DNA of 64,000 nt from Erysipelotrichales bacterium (lineage in GTDB: Bacteria; Bacillota_I; Bacilli_A; Erysipelotrichales; Erysipelotrichaceae). The notes under the pieces were generated by a model, which made no database searches, had not been told where the DNA came from, and saw only the letters and a list, made by a program, of their open reading frames with translations. Within the stretch, counting starts at the first letter, position 1; every line of letters begins with the position of its first letter. Where the stretch lies: positions 619,216 through 683,215 of the forward strand of contig CAJTFG010000001.1 in the NCBI GenBank assembly GCA_910575705.1, written 5' to 3'. Made by a program: the position numbers and the translations under genes. Below, in pieces: positions 53,264 to 63,139 of the stretch.

Positions 53264-54730
53264 ATGCAAAAGGTAAATAAACAAAAAAATATAAATAGAA
53301 AAAAGCAATGGTATAAGGATCCACGTACTTATTTTGTAGGCTTTCTGTTCCTTTTGATGCTTATACTCGTGGTTCAGCTTTTTATTATTAAAATTATTCC
53401 GACCAAATATATCCTGATTGCGGTAGTAGCGATGCTTCCGCTGGCTTACGCATTATGGTGGCTGCAGTACGGTAAGCGTGTAAATAAAATGAATCACATT
53501 TTGGGTAAGATATTGATCGTATTCTTTTGCGCTCTGCTTATTGTGGGTAACTTATACTTGTATAAGGCAAGTAACACGATCGGAGAGATCACCGGAAGCA
53601 ATACAGAAACCGATAGTATGTCGATCATTGTAATGAAGGATAGCAATTTTAATGAGTTGTCTGATCTGACAAATGCTCGCTTCGGTGCGAATGAAACGAC
53701 CGATAAACTAAATGTTGAGGAAACCAAAAAAGATATTTCAAAACAGATCGGTAATAATCACAGTTATCAGAGTTTTGACAGTTATGAAGCGCAGGCATCC
53801 GCCTTATATGAAGGAAGTATAGATGCTATAATTTTAAATGAAGCATATCGAGGATTAATGGAAAATAGCCATCCGAAATTTGATAGTGAAACAAAGGTCA
53901 TTTATACGTTTGATATTACAAAAACAGTTGAAGATATCAGTAAAAATGTGGATGTTACCAATACATCGTTTAATGTATATATTTCGGGTATAGATACATA
54001 TGGTTCGGTTACAACGAAGTCAAGATCCGATGTGAATATGATTGCGACCATTAATCCCAATACACACCAAATCGTATTGACAAGTATTCCGCGTGATTTT
54101 TATATCCCGCAAACATGTCAAGCGGGAGCAGAAGATAAGCTGACGCATACCGGTATTTTTGGGGTAGATTGCACGGTTAGTTCAGTGGAGCAGTTTTTAG
54201 GCATTGATATTAATTATTACGCAAGGGTGAACTTTACCTCTTTAATTGATATCGTAGATGCATTAGGTGGTATAACTGTAGAAAACCCGGTTGCTTTTAA
54301 AGCAAGTGATGAAACGTATTTTTTTGAAGCAGGCAACGTTTATATGGATGGTGCTAAGGCACTGCGTTTTGCTAGAGAGCGTTATAATTTAGCCGGTGGA
54401 GATAGAGACCGTGGGAAAAATCAAATGCGGGTATTGACTGCGATGATCAATAAAGCTATATCGCCTGCGATCATTACAAATTATACAAGTATCATGAATG
54501 CGGTTGGCGGAAGTTTCCAAACGAATATGAGTGCAGGGGAAATATCTTCGTTAATTAATATGCAGTTGAGTGAGATGAGTGGTTGGAGTATTGAGCAGCA
54601 AGCATTGAATGGTAGCGGTGCTACGCTTTATTCACCGGCTAACGGTTTTTACTCTTATATGATGGTTCCGGATATGGAAAGTGTAAATGCAGCAGTCAGT
54701 CAAATTAATATGGTATTAAATGCACAATAA
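53264..54730 (+). CDS. LCP family (LytR-CpsA-Psr) wall-polymer ligase
   Basis: 488 residues. Three N-terminal membrane segments, an accessory domain (about 115-230), then the LCP domain with GIDTYGSVTTKSRSDVNM, SIPRDFYIPQ, and FARERYNLAGGDRDRGKNQ (Arg/Asp residues that bind the polyprenyl pyrophosphate). It would attach the finished capsule to peptidoglycan. It has its own likely -10 (TATAAT at 53226-53231) and a GTGAGGTG ribosome site. Terminator follows. Confidence 0.9.
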   Translation: MQKVNKQKNINRKKQWYKDPRTYFVGFLFLLMLILVVQLFIIKIIPTKYILIAVVAMLPLAYALWWLQYGKRVNKMNHILGKILIVFFCALLIVGNLYLYKASNTIGEITGSNTETDSMSIIVMKDSNFNELSDLTNARFGANETTDKLNVEETKKDISKQIGNNHSYQSFDSYEAQASALYEGSIDAIILNEAYRGLMENSHPKFDSETKVIYTFDITKTVEDISKNVDVTNTSFNVYISGIDTYGSVTTKSRSDVNMIATINPNTHQIVLTSIPRDFYIPQTCQAGAEDKLTHTGIFGVDCTVSSVEQFLGIDINYYARVNFTSLIDIVDALGGITVENPVAFKASDETYFFEAGNVYMDGAKALRFARERYNLAGGDRDRGKNQMRVLTAMINKAISPAIITNYTSIMNAVGGSFQTNMSAGEISSLINMQLSEMSGWSIEQQALNGSGATLYSPANGFYSYMMVPDMESVNAAVSQINMVLNAQ

Positions 54731-54740
54731 ATTATTAGTA

Positions 54741-54771
54741 AGCAGTGATTCTAGTGGAGTCCTGCTTTTTT
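54741..54771 (+). terminator. Terminator at the end of the capsule locus
   Basis: AGCAGTGATTC pairs imperfectly with GAGTCCTGCT, then six Ts. Confidence 0.6.
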
Positions 54772-54919
54772 ATATGAGAAAACCCTAGATGATGATATGT
54801 GTCTAGTTTTCTGGATACATATCATTAGCTAGCGGATAATCGTTGCTTGATGCGCTTTAATTTTTAGGAATTCTTTCTTTTTTAGCGTATAAGGTTATGA
54901 AAAGAAAGGAGATCTCTTC

Positions 54920-56080
54920 ATGGAAAAACGATGTCTGCGGTGTGGGAATACAGAGGAGCGTTATTTTTATCAAGATGGCGGTACGTGGTATTGCCGCCGC
55001 TGTGTCAATTTCGGACGGCTGGATGTCGGTGAATATCCATCGCAAAAAGCTTATACGCATCGACGATGTCATTGTGACTATCATCTTACATATCCGCTCA
55101 CCCAACAGCAGCTGCGCTGTCAGAAAGAAATTTTATATCATCTTTTTAATCATCGGGATGTGCTCGTATATGCGGCCTGCGGCGCGGGGAAAACAGAACT
55201 GGTCATGGAATGTATCAAACAGTATCTCAACAACGGTAGGAAAGTAGGGTTTGCGATTTCCCGAAGACAGGTGGTGTTGGAAATACGAGAACGAATGCAG
55301 GAAGCATTTCCCATGCTTTGTGTGATTGCCGTATGTGAAGGATCTACCGATGTTACCGACGGAGATCTGATCATATGCACGATGCATCAGCTGTATCGTT
55401 ACTATCATACGTTTGATTTACTGATCATGGATGAAGTGGACGCATTTCCTTACCGCGGCAATGATATGTTGCGGCATATCGCGGAAGATGCGTGCATCGG
55501 ACAGAAGGTGTATCTGACGGCAACGCCGGATGCGGATATGCGAGAACAAGCTGCCAAGGGAAAATTACCGATCGTGAAGCTGTTTCAAAGACCGCATGGA
55601 TACCCTTTGATCGTACCCGAGGTCGTATGCGGTTTTTCTTGGTATCAGCACCTTCGCCTATATCGATTTTTAAAACAGAATGTCCGAGATCAAAAGCAGG
55701 TATTGCTCTTTATGCCGACGATTGCAGCTGCACGATGCTATCAAAGATGGTTATCAGTTTTCTTTCCATGTGCCTGTATAACTTCGCAAACTGCGGATAA
55801 AGATACCGTTATCGATGCTTTTCATCAGCATCGTTATGATGTCCTTCTATGTACGACCGTATTGGAACGAGGGATTACCATACGCGGTGTGAATGTTGTG
55901 GTGTTCCATGCCGATCACAAGGTGTTTCAGGAAGCCAGCTTGATCCAGATGATTGGAAGGGTGGGGCGCAGTATCGAGATACCGAGCGGAGACGGGTTGT
56001 TTTTATGTAAAAGAAAGACAGAAGATATCCGAAACTGCATTGCGGCGATTCAGAAGATGAATGCAGAGGAGACGGTATGA
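54920..56080 (+). CDS. comFA: Competence helicase ComFA
   Basis: 386 residues. N-terminal zinc finger CLRCGNTEE and CRRCVNFGR, helicase Walker A YAACGAGKTELVM, DEVD box LLIMDEVDAFPY, then YLTATP and the C-terminal IGRVGRS. It is the cytoplasmic DNA-uptake motor for transformation. RBS AAAGGAGATC. It overlaps comFC by 4 bp. Confidence 0.93.
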   Translation: MEKRCLRCGNTEERYFYQDGGTWYCRRCVNFGRLDVGEYPSQKAYTHRRCHCDYHLTYPLTQQQLRCQKEILYHLFNHRDVLVYAACGAGKTELVMECIKQYLNNGRKVGFAISRRQVVLEIRERMQEAFPMLCVIAVCEGSTDVTDGDLIICTMHQLYRYYHTFDLLIMDEVDAFPYRGNDMLRHIAEDACIGQKVYLTATPDADMREQAAKGKLPIVKLFQRPHGYPLIVPEVVCGFSWYQHLRLYRFLKQNVRDQKQVLLFMPTIAAARCYQRWLSVFFPCACITSQTADKDTVIDAFHQHRYDVLLCTTVLERGITIRGVNVVVFHADHKVFQEASLIQMIGRVGRSIEIPSGDGLFLCKRKTEDIRNCIAAIQKMNAEETV

Positions 56081-56712
56081 AGCAGGAGTATTGTCTGTTG
56101 TGCTTTCAGGATATAGAAGAAGAGCTTTGCTTTACCGACTGGCTGCGTCAGGATGCGCTCTTATGCGGGAACTGTCAGCGGCAGCTGGAACTGCTGGATA
56201 TACGAACACGGATAGATGGGCTTCCCGTACGCATCTTGTACAAATACAATGATTTTTTGGAAAACATGCTGTATCGCTATAAAGAAAACCGCGATATTGC
56301 TTTGCGCGATGTATTTTTTCATACACACATAAAAGAAATAAACGACAAATATCGACATTGGCAGATCATCATCATGCCGTCGTCTGTTGAAAAGATCCAA
56401 GAGCGAGGTTTTCACCATCTGAAAGAGATGCTTCGTTTATGTAAGGTTCCCATAGCGGATCCCTTTATCAAGAAAGGCAACCGCAAACAATCGATGCAAT
56501 GTCCGAAAGAGCGTCTGAAAATCTCACAGTACATATCGCTTGAGGAAGCTTTTCATGCGAATGGAAAATCGCTTTTGCTGATCGATGATGTCCTTACGAC
56601 AGGTTCTACCATAAAACATGCATATCATCTGTTGCGGGCGCATACTTCTAAAATAGAAGCATTGGTTCTGTGCGCACATCCGCTGTTTGTCGAATTTTGC
56701 GATAAAAATTGA
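56077..56712 (+). CDS. comFC: ComF family phosphoribosyltransferase-like protein ComFC
   Basis: 211 residues. Two cysteine pairs near the N-terminus (CLLCFQDIEE and LLCGNCQRQL), then the phosphoribosyltransferase motif LLIDDVLTTGSTIKHA at about 165-180. It partners ComFA in DNA uptake. It overlaps comFA. Confidence 0.9.
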   Translation: MKQEYCLLCFQDIEEELCFTDWLRQDALLCGNCQRQLELLDIRTRIDGLPVRILYKYNDFLENMLYRYKENRDIALRDVFFHTHIKEINDKYRHWQIIIMPSSVEKIQERGFHHLKEMLRLCKVPIADPFIKKGNRKQSMQCPKERLKISQYISLEEAFHANGKSLLLIDDVLTTGSTIKHAYHLLRAHTSKIEALVLCAHPLFVEFCDKN

Positions 56713-56778
56713 TTGCTATTGGAAGCATTGTTTTTTATACTTTACTCGTATTCATTATTTAAAGGAAGGTGTCGTAAA

Positions 56779-56979
56779 ATGAAAGGCAAAGTAAAATGGT
56801 TTAACACAGAGAAAGGGTATGGATTCATATGCGGTGAAGACGGAAAAGATATTTTCGTTCATTACTCCCATATCAATCAGGAAGGCTATAAAACGCTGGA
56901 AGAAGGTCAGGAAGTACAATTTAATGTAGTGGAGATTGATAAAGGCCTTCAAGCCAGAGATGTAGAGAAGCTGTCTTAA
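56779..56979 (+). CDS. Cold-shock protein
   Basis: 66 residues. One cold-shock domain with [16 protein letters not shown] (RNP1) and DIFVHYSHI (RNP2). Single-stranded RNA/DNA chaperone. Start at 56779 after AAGGAAGGTG. Confidence 0.93.
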   Translation: MKGKVKWFNTEKGYGFICGEDGKDIFVHYSHINQEGYKTLEEGQEVQFNVVEIDKGLQARDVEKLS

Positions 56980-57044
56980 GTTTGAGCGGATCGCCGGATA
57001 TATTGAGAGAGTGTTTCGGGAAATCGAAATTTATGATGTTTTAT

Positions 57045-57073
57045 TTGCTTTTATGGGATAAAACGTCTATAAT
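57045..57073 (+). promoter_or_regulatory. Promoter of the second cold-shock gene
   Basis: TTGCTT (57045-57050), 17-bp spacer, TATAAT (57068-57073), with a short leader before the start at 57125. Confidence 0.6.
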
Positions 57074-57124
57074 GTACCTATGCGTAGAGTTTACTAGCAT
57101 AGAAAGGTATAGGATTTTAAGAAC

Positions 57125-57328
57125 ATGCAAGGAAAAGTTAAAATGTTTAACCAGGAGAAAGGATACGGGTTCATCACTCTTGAAGATGGTAAGGATGTAT
57201 TCTTTCACTACTCTCAATTAGTGATGGAAGGCTTCAAGACAATCGAAAACGACGCTGAAGTTGAATTCGAAGTTGTAGAGACTGACCGTGGCTTACAGGC
57301 TCATAATATCGTTAAACTAGAGAAATAA
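57125..57328 (+). CDS. Cold-shock protein (second copy)
   Basis: 67 residues. QGKVKMFNQEKGYGFI and DVFFHYSQL motifs. It is about 60% like the neighbouring copy by eye, so a tandem duplication, each with its own promoter region. Confidence 0.93.
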   Translation: MQGKVKMFNQEKGYGFITLEDGKDVFFHYSQLVMEGFKTIENDAEVEFEVVETDRGLQAHNIVKLEK

Positions 57329-57329
57329 A

Positions 57330-57360
57330 AAGTGAGCGTAGCTCGCTTTTTTATTTTTTT
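57330..57360 (+). terminator. Terminator after the second cold-shock gene
   Basis: AAGTGAGC-gta-GCTCGCTT stem followed by T-rich sequence. Confidence 0.8.
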
Positions 57361-57412
57361 AATGCATGCCTTATGATACAATATACATATTGCAGATGAT
57401 GGAGGAATGACC

Positions 57413-59770
57413 ATGGCAAATTTCTTGGAGCGATTATTAAACGGAGAAAAGAAGATTTTATCCAAACTTGAGAAAACGGCCGATCAGGTACTGGCATTGG
57501 CAGATGAGATGCAGGCGCTGAGTGATGATCAGCTGCGACATAAGACAGAGGAATTCAAAGAGCGCTATACGAATGGGGAAACTTTGGACGACTTGAAAAT
57601 AGAAGCGTTTGCGGTAGCCCGTGAGGCTTCCCGCCGCGTTATCGGAGAATACCCGTATAAAGTGCAGATCATGGGTGCTGCTGTCATGCATGACGGGGAT
57701 ATTGCGGAGATGAAAACCGGTGAAGGTAAGACGCTGACATCCGTGATGTGCGTATATTTGAATGCTTTGGCACAAAAAGGCGTGCATGTGGTAACGGTCA
57801 ATGATTATCTAGCCGGACGTGATGCTTCCTGGATGGGGCAGATCTATGCGTTTTTAGGATTGAGCGTAGGGGTAAATTCCCGTGAGCTGACACCGGCCAG
57901 CAAGCGTGCCGCATATGCTTGCGATATTACCTATACGACCAATTCCGAATTGGGGTTTGATTATCTGCGCGACAATATGGTGACGGAAGTGAGTCAAAGA
58001 GTGCTTAGAGGCTTGCATATGGCAGTTGTCGATGAGGTCGATTCTATCTTAATCGATGAATCCCGTACACCGTTGATCATATCCGGAGGTAAAAAGCAAA
58101 CAGCCAATCTGTACATTCAGGCGGATGTATTTGCGAAAAAGTTACATGCGGATGATTATGAGATCGATGAAAAGACGAGACAGGTGCAGTTAACGGAAAA
58201 AGGCGTTGCGACTGCCGAACGTAAATTCAAGATTAAAAATCTTTACGATATTGAACATACGCAGTTAGTGCATCACATACAGCAGGCATTGAAAGCGAAT
58301 TACGTCATGATGAAGGACGTGGAATATGTCGTTGATGATGAGCAGGAGATCGTGATCGTCGATCAGTTTACCGGTCGTTTGATGAAAGGCCGTGCATATT
58401 CTGATGGTCTGCACCAGGCTATTGAAGCCAAAGAAGGCGTGCCGATCAAAGAAGAGACGAGCACATTGGCGACGATCACCTATCAGAATTTCTTCCGTTT
58501 GTATGGGAAACTGGCCGGTATGACCGGTACGGCAAAAACGGAAGAGGAGGAATTCTTATCTATTTATAATATGCGTGTCATCGAGATCCCGACAAATCGT
58601 CCGGTTGCCCGCATCGATCATCCGGATAGGATCTATGCGACAGAGGCGTTGAAGTTCAATGCATTGGTGAATGAGGTAAAGGAGCTGTATGACCGCGGAC
58701 AGCCGGTGCTGGTCGGTACGATCTCTGTAGAAACGAGTGAACTCGTATCTAAGATGCTGCATAAGATGAAAATTCCGCATGAGGTATTGAATGCGAAGAA
58801 CCATGCGCGAGAGGCGGATATCATCGCGAAGGCGGGTCGTCCGAAATCCGTAACGATCGCAACGAACATGGCCGGCCGTGGTACCGATATCAAGCTGACG
58901 GAAGAATCCCGTGCTTTAGGCGGTTTGGCCGTTTTAGGAAGCGAACGGCATGAATCCCGCCGTATCGATAATCAGCTGCGCGGACGAAGCGGCCGTCAGG
59001 GCGATCCTGGCTATTCCCGTTTTTACGTATCTATGAAGGATTCTTTGATGGTTCGTTTTGGACAGAGCAAGTTTATCGAAAAAGAGTTTGCGAAACTCGG
59101 AGAAGAAGCGATCGAGTTAAAAATAATAACCAAATCCATCGGTCAGGCACAGCGGCGTGTAGAAGGATATAACTTCGATATGCGCAAGCAGCTGTTGGAT
59201 TATGATGACGTATTGCGCAAACAGCGTGAGATCATGTACGAACAAAGGGATTATGTCTTGGAAAATGATGACGTGCACGCGATCGTTCATGATATGTTTG
59301 ACCGTGTGATCGCATCGATCGTCAATACCAATGTGGGTGAATCCCGCCATGAGGCAAATGTAAATTATGAATCGATCATCAATGGGTTGAATATGCTGGG
59401 ACTGGAAGAGGAGAACATCGTTAAAGAAGAGGATCTCAAAGGGAAATCCAAAGAGGAGATGCAGACGTATTGCGGCGATGTGTATTTTAAGATCTACGAT
59501 GATAAGATCGAGGAGTTCCGCGAGCAGTTCCTGCCGGTTGAAAAAATGATCGTTTTGCGTACGATGGATCGTAACTGGATCGAGCATATCGACATGATGT
59601 CCAAGCTGCGAGAAGGTATTCATTTGCGTTCTTATGCGCAGAACAATCCATTGCAGGCATATGTATCCGAGGGATATGAGATGTTTGAAGAGATGATGGA
59701 GCGCATTGCAAGAGAAGTCGTATTCTTTGCTTTGAAGCTGCAAATACAGAAGAAAGAAGGAAAAGCATAA
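57413..59770 (+). CDS. secA: Protein translocase ATPase SecA
   Basis: 785 residues. Walker A MKTGEGKTLTSVM, LDYLRDNMV, Walker B VDEVDSILIDESRTPLIISG, and NMAGRGTDIKL with QLRGRSGRQGDPG. It drives protein export through SecYEG. The C-terminal metal-binding CPCGSGKKY tail of many SecA proteins is missing; the protein ends LQIQKKEGKA, as in several short Gram-positive SecAs. Start 57413 after GGAGGAATGACC. Its stop overlaps prfB by one base. Confidence 0.95.
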   Translation: MANFLERLLNGEKKILSKLEKTADQVLALADEMQALSDDQLRHKTEEFKERYTNGETLDDLKIEAFAVAREASRRVIGEYPYKVQIMGAAVMHDGDIAEMKTGEGKTLTSVMCVYLNALAQKGVHVVTVNDYLAGRDASWMGQIYAFLGLSVGVNSRELTPASKRAAYACDITYTTNSELGFDYLRDNMVTEVSQRVLRGLHMAVVDEVDSILIDESRTPLIISGGKKQTANLYIQADVFAKKLHADDYEIDEKTRQVQLTEKGVATAERKFKIKNLYDIEHTQLVHHIQQALKANYVMMKDVEYVVDDEQEIVIVDQFTGRLMKGRAYSDGLHQAIEAKEGVPIKEETSTLATITYQNFFRLYGKLAGMTGTAKTEEEEFLSIYNMRVIEIPTNRPVARIDHPDRIYATEALKFNALVNEVKELYDRGQPVLVGTISVETSELVSKMLHKMKIPHEVLNAKNHAREADIIAKAGRPKSVTIATNMAGRGTDIKLTEESRALGGLAVLGSERHESRRIDNQLRGRSGRQGDPGYSRFYVSMKDSLMVRFGQSKFIEKEFAKLGEEAIELKIITKSIGQAQRRVEGYNFDMRKQLLDYDDVLRKQREIMYEQRDYVLENDDVHAIVHDMFDRVIASIVNTNVGESRHEANVNYESIINGLNMLGLEEENIVKEEDLKGKSKEEMQTYCGDVYFKIYDDKIEEFREQFLPVEKMIVLRTMDRNWIEHIDMMSKLREGIHLRSYAQNNPLQAYVSEGYEMFEEMMERIAREVVFFALKLQIQKKEGKA

Positions 59771-60871
59771 TGGAATTATATGAAATAAAACAAGGAATGG
59801 AGTCTCACTCAACAAAGCTTCGGCAGTTGGGTGAGTCACTTTGACTTAGCTGCAAGAAGACATAAGATCGAAGAGCTGACAAGCCGGACATTGGCAGAGG
59901 ATTTCTGGAATGATCCCACAGCTGCGCAAACCGTAATATCGAAGCTGAATGCGGAAAAGGAAATCGTCGATGCCTATGAGGGTATTCAAACGGCATTAGA
60001 TTCTCTGGAAGAGACGTATGGCTTGTTGAAAGAGGAATATGATGAAGATATTTTCATGATCTTTGAAGAGGAATATCAAGACATGGAAAAGAACTTTGAA
60101 GATTTTGAGATCAAGGTATTGCTTTCTCATGAGTATGATCATTCCCATGCGATCGTAGAAGTCCATCCGGGAGCCGGCGGTACCGAAGCGCATGACTGGG
60201 CGGAAATGCTATATCGCATGTATTCCCGTTGGGCTGCGGCTAAGGGATACAAAGTTACGGCACTCGACTATTTGGCTGGTGAGGAAGCAGGTATCAAGTC
60301 GGTCACGTTTTTGGTAGAAGGCGATATGGCATACGGCTATTTGAAATGTGAGAAAGGCGTGCATCGTCTGGTGCGTATTTCTCCGTTTGATTCCGGGGCG
60401 AGGAGACATACGTCATTTGCGTCTTTGGATGTCATGCCGCAGTTTAACAATGAGATCGAGATCGAGATCAAGCCCGATGAACTCCTCGTGGAAACCAAAC
60501 GTGCCAGCGGTGCCGGAGGACAGCATATCAATAAGACGGATTCCGCTGTTCGTATGGTGCATAAACCGACAGGATTGGTGGCAACATGCCAGAACGGCCG
60601 TTCGCAGCATGAAAACCGTGAAGAATGTCTGCGTATTTTGAAGAGCAGGATCTATCAGAAGATGATCGAAGAACAGGAAGCGAAGCTTGCCGAGATCAAG
60701 GGTGAACAGAAGTTGATCGAATGGGGATCACAGATCCGTTCTTATGTATTCCATCCGTATTCCATGGTAAAAGATCATCGAACCGATTATGAAACCGGTA
60801 ATACGCAGGCGGTCATGGATGGCGAATTGGATGGGTTTATTTATGCGTATTTGAAAAAAATGGTAAAATAA
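59770..60871 (+). CDS. prfB: Peptide chain release factor 2 with programmed +1 frameshift
   Basis: About 366 residues. The first frame starts at ATG 59770 (MELYEIKQGMESHSTKLRQL) and meets TGA at 59842-59844 within CTT-TGA-C, the classic RF2 autoregulatory slip site; a GGGTGAG a few bases ahead acts as internal Shine-Dalgarno. After a +1 shift the product continues DLAARRHKIEELTSR. It has the RF2 anticodon tripeptide SPF and the catalytic GGQ in SGAGGQHINKTDSA. Directly after secA, as in many Bacillota. Confidence 0.93.
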
Positions 60872-60960
60872 AGGTTGAAAATTTCCGTGTTTTTTACTAT
60901 ACTGATTGCAGTATCTGTTTGTATAAAAAAGTAGACTTTTATACACAAGAGAAAATATCC

Positions 60961-60988
60961 GAAATCAGGCTGGAATGCCTGATTTTTT
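60961..60988 (+). terminator. Terminator after prfB
   Basis: AAATCAGGC-tggaat-GCCTGATTT stem followed by Ts. Confidence 0.85.
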
Positions 60989-61057
60989 GTATGTAAAATG
61001 CTTCCAAATCTCCTAATATACAAAAGCCTACTATATGAGAAATTAGGAGGTAGAACA

Positions 61058-61393
61058 ATGGATGCACAAAAAGTAGATTTATTTATTGCCGCAAACAACA
61101 AGTATTTCCCAGGAGATAAGATCGTTCTTATTAAAGAAAAGATGAGTGCTTTGGATGATGACCGCTATCTGACGGTTACGAGTCTTGAGTATAAGGATCC
61201 GACAACGATGCTGCTGATATCGGTTTTCTTGGGCTCTTTAGGCGTTGATCGTTTCATGATGGGAGAAACAGGAATGGGAATTCTGAAGCTGCTTACGTGT
61301 GGCTTATGCGGTATATTGACGATCGTAGACTGGTTTACCATCAGTAAAAAATGCCGCGAAAAGAATTTCGAGAAACTGATGATGTCGATTTAA
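61058..61393 (+). CDS. TM2 domain-containing protein
   Basis: 111 residues. A short soluble N-terminal part, then a TM2 domain with two membrane helices: SVFLGSLGVDRFMMGETGMG, then LLTCGLCGILTIVDWFTI. Function unknown in bacteria. RBS TTAGGAGG. A DUF2752 gene follows, a common pairing. Confidence 0.88.
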   Translation: MDAQKVDLFIAANNKYFPGDKIVLIKEKMSALDDDRYLTVTSLEYKDPTTMLLISVFLGSLGVDRFMMGETGMGILKLLTCGLCGILTIVDWFTISKKCREKNFEKLMMSI

Positions 61394-61416
61394 AAGTGAT
61401 GAAAGTCACTTTTTTT
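61393..61416 (+). terminator. Hairpin between TM2 and DUF2752 genes
   Basis: AAAGTGA-tgaaag-TCACTTT with seven Ts; may attenuate rather than fully stop transcription since the next start follows at once. Confidence 0.6.
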
Positions 61417-61731
61417 ATGAAATACCTATGTAAGGTATTGCTTTTGGTCATCTGCTTCACACTGATCGATATCCGTTGCCCGATCCGTTCTCTTTTTCAT
61501 ATTCCTTGTCCTGCCTGCGGTATGACAAGAGCTTGCCTTTCTGCCTTGCGTTTTGATTTTGTAGCGGCTTTTGCGTATCATCCGCTTTTTTTTCTTGCGC
61601 CATGTATATTGTTGTATGCGGCTTTTTATGATCATGTGAATATGAAGAAGTACGATCGCTGTATATATGTGATCGCAGTATTGTTTTTCATCACCTACAT
61701 CGTTCGGATGTATTATCATATCATTCCGTAA
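61417..61731 (+). CDS. DUF2752 family membrane protein
   Basis: About 104 residues. Three membrane segments and the family motif CPIRSLFHIPCPACGMTRAC, followed by AFAYHPLFFLAP. Function unknown. The start is uncertain: ATG at 61417 follows the hairpin T run with no ribosome site; ATG at 61399 in the same frame is an alternative. Likely translated after TM2. Confidence 0.78.
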   Translation: MKYLCKVLLLVICFTLIDIRCPIRSLFHIPCPACGMTRACLSALRFDFVAAFAYHPLFFLAPCILLYAAFYDHVNMKKYDRCIYVIAVLFFITYIVRMYYHIIP

Positions 61732-61824
61732 AGGAGTTTTTGATCAATAAAGAGAGGATTTATCATAGGGGTAACGAAACAGGGTATCTTATGATATAAT
61801 GAGTATCGTTTTAGAGGTGATCCT

Positions 61825-62688
61825 ATGATATTAAACAAAAGAGAGATCTTTATGGAATATATGTATGTGGTAGTGGGAAATTTGGTGCTCGCTGCCGGTG
61901 TCGGCTTGTTCATATTACCGAATCATATCCTTTCCGGTGGTGTGGCCGGTATTGCGGTCGCATTGGAACCGCTGCTTCATATTGATCCGAATACGCTTAT
62001 CAATGTGCTGACCTTATTGTTGTTTTTTGCCGGCAGTCTCGTGTTAGGCAAGCGGTTTGCGCTGAAGACATTTTTAAGCTCTGTTTTATATCCGACCTTT
62101 TTGACAATCATCTCACAGTTTGCCGAGGCTGTTTATATAACGGAGGATCCAATCCTTTCATCCTTATACGGCGGTATCATGGTCGGTCTCGGCGTCGGTC
62201 TTGTGTTTCGCACCGGAGCGAGTACCGGCGGCATGGATATCCCACCGCTCATTATCAATAAATATACGGGGATAGCACTTCCTACGCTCGTATTGATCAC
62301 GGATGGATTGACGGTGGTTCTCGGCGCTCTTGTATATGGCGTTGAGGCAGCGCTGATCGGTATCATCTCGGTATGGGTTTCCAGCTACATGATCAATAAA
62401 GCGATTACGTTTGGCGGTCATGATGCGAAAAATGTCATGATCATATCGGAAAAATATCCGGAGATCATGGATCAGATCACAAAATCCATGAATCGTGGCG
62501 CTACTCTTTTAGAAGCGGTTGGCGGTTATACCGGAAATCGCCGTCCGGTGTTGATGATCGTCATTGTGAAAAAGCAATTTGCGGAATTGAATCGTATCGT
62601 TTCGCATATTGACCCATCTGCTTTTATGATTGTTACCGATGCCCGAGAAGTACAGGGAGAAGGCTTTACATATGAAGAGGAAATATAA
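61825..62688 (+). CDS. YitT family membrane protein (DUF2179 C-terminus)
   Basis: 287 residues. Five or six membrane segments with NHILSGGVAGIAVAL and FRTGASTGGMDIPPLIINKY, then a soluble DUF2179 domain with GATLLEAVGGYTGNRRPVLM and DPSAFMIVTDAREVQGEGF. Function unsettled. Extended -10 TGATATAAT at 61792-61800, RBS TAGAGGTG. Terminator follows. Confidence 0.9.
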   Translation: MILNKREIFMEYMYVVVGNLVLAAGVGLFILPNHILSGGVAGIAVALEPLLHIDPNTLINVLTLLLFFAGSLVLGKRFALKTFLSSVLYPTFLTIISQFAEAVYITEDPILSSLYGGIMVGLGVGLVFRTGASTGGMDIPPLIINKYTGIALPTLVLITDGLTVVLGALVYGVEAALIGIISVWVSSYMINKAITFGGHDAKNVMIISEKYPEIMDQITKSMNRGATLLEAVGGYTGNRRPVLMIVIVKKQFAELNRIVSHIDPSAFMIVTDAREVQGEGFTYEEEI

Positions 62689-62716
62689 AAAATATCCGAA
62701 AGAGGATATTTTTTTA
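62689..62716 (+). terminator. Terminator after the YitT gene
   Basis: AAATATCC-gaaag-AGGATATTT stem followed by Ts. Confidence 0.75.
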
Positions 62717-62827
62717 AAAGAAAACCTTTTCGATAAGGAAAAGAAAGGTAAGGAAAGGGGGGATAATGGAGTAGAAAAAAGAAGTGTTACATGATATAAT
62801 GAGGCGGAAGAAGGCAGGAGTGATGAG

Positions 62828-63139
62828 ATGATCCGGATGGAGAACGTATCGAAGTCATATAAGAACGGAGTACACGCGTTGAGAGACGTGAATCTATATA
62901 TAGGAGAAGGAGAATTCGTGTATATCATCGGGCCGACAGGGAGCGGGAAATCGACGCTGATCGGTTATGGTACATTGTATGATGCATTGGATGGGTATTT
63001 CTTTTCCAACATGTTTGTCATGCAGCCGATGTCGCCGTTTATTTATTATATTTGTGGAATATTGCTGGTTAGCGGCGTGATCGTCGGTATTATCGGAAGC
63101 TTTCTGGCAGTATCAAAATATTTGAGGTGGAAGCGATGA
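62828..63139 (+). CDS. FtsE-FtsX internal-deletion fusion
   Basis: 103 residues. Residues 1-45 are the N-terminus of FtsE (MIRMENVSKSYKNGVHALRD up to the Walker A GPTGSGKSTL). From about residue 46 the protein is the C-terminus of FtsX: GYGTLYDALDGYFFSNMF, the last membrane helix YYICGILLVSGVIVGIIGSF, and AVSKYLRWKR. The rest of ftsE (signature, Walker B) and most of ftsX are absent, yet the frame is continuous. The gene keeps its promoter (TGATATAAT 62792-62800), RBS and the 4-bp overlap with the next gene. Either a real deletion or an assembly artefact; not an active ATPase. Confidence 0.8.
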   Translation: MIRMENVSKSYKNGVHALRDVNLYIGEGEFVYIIGPTGSGKSTLIGYGTLYDALDGYFFSNMFVMQPMSPFIYYICGILLVSGVIVGIIGSFLAVSKYLRWKR

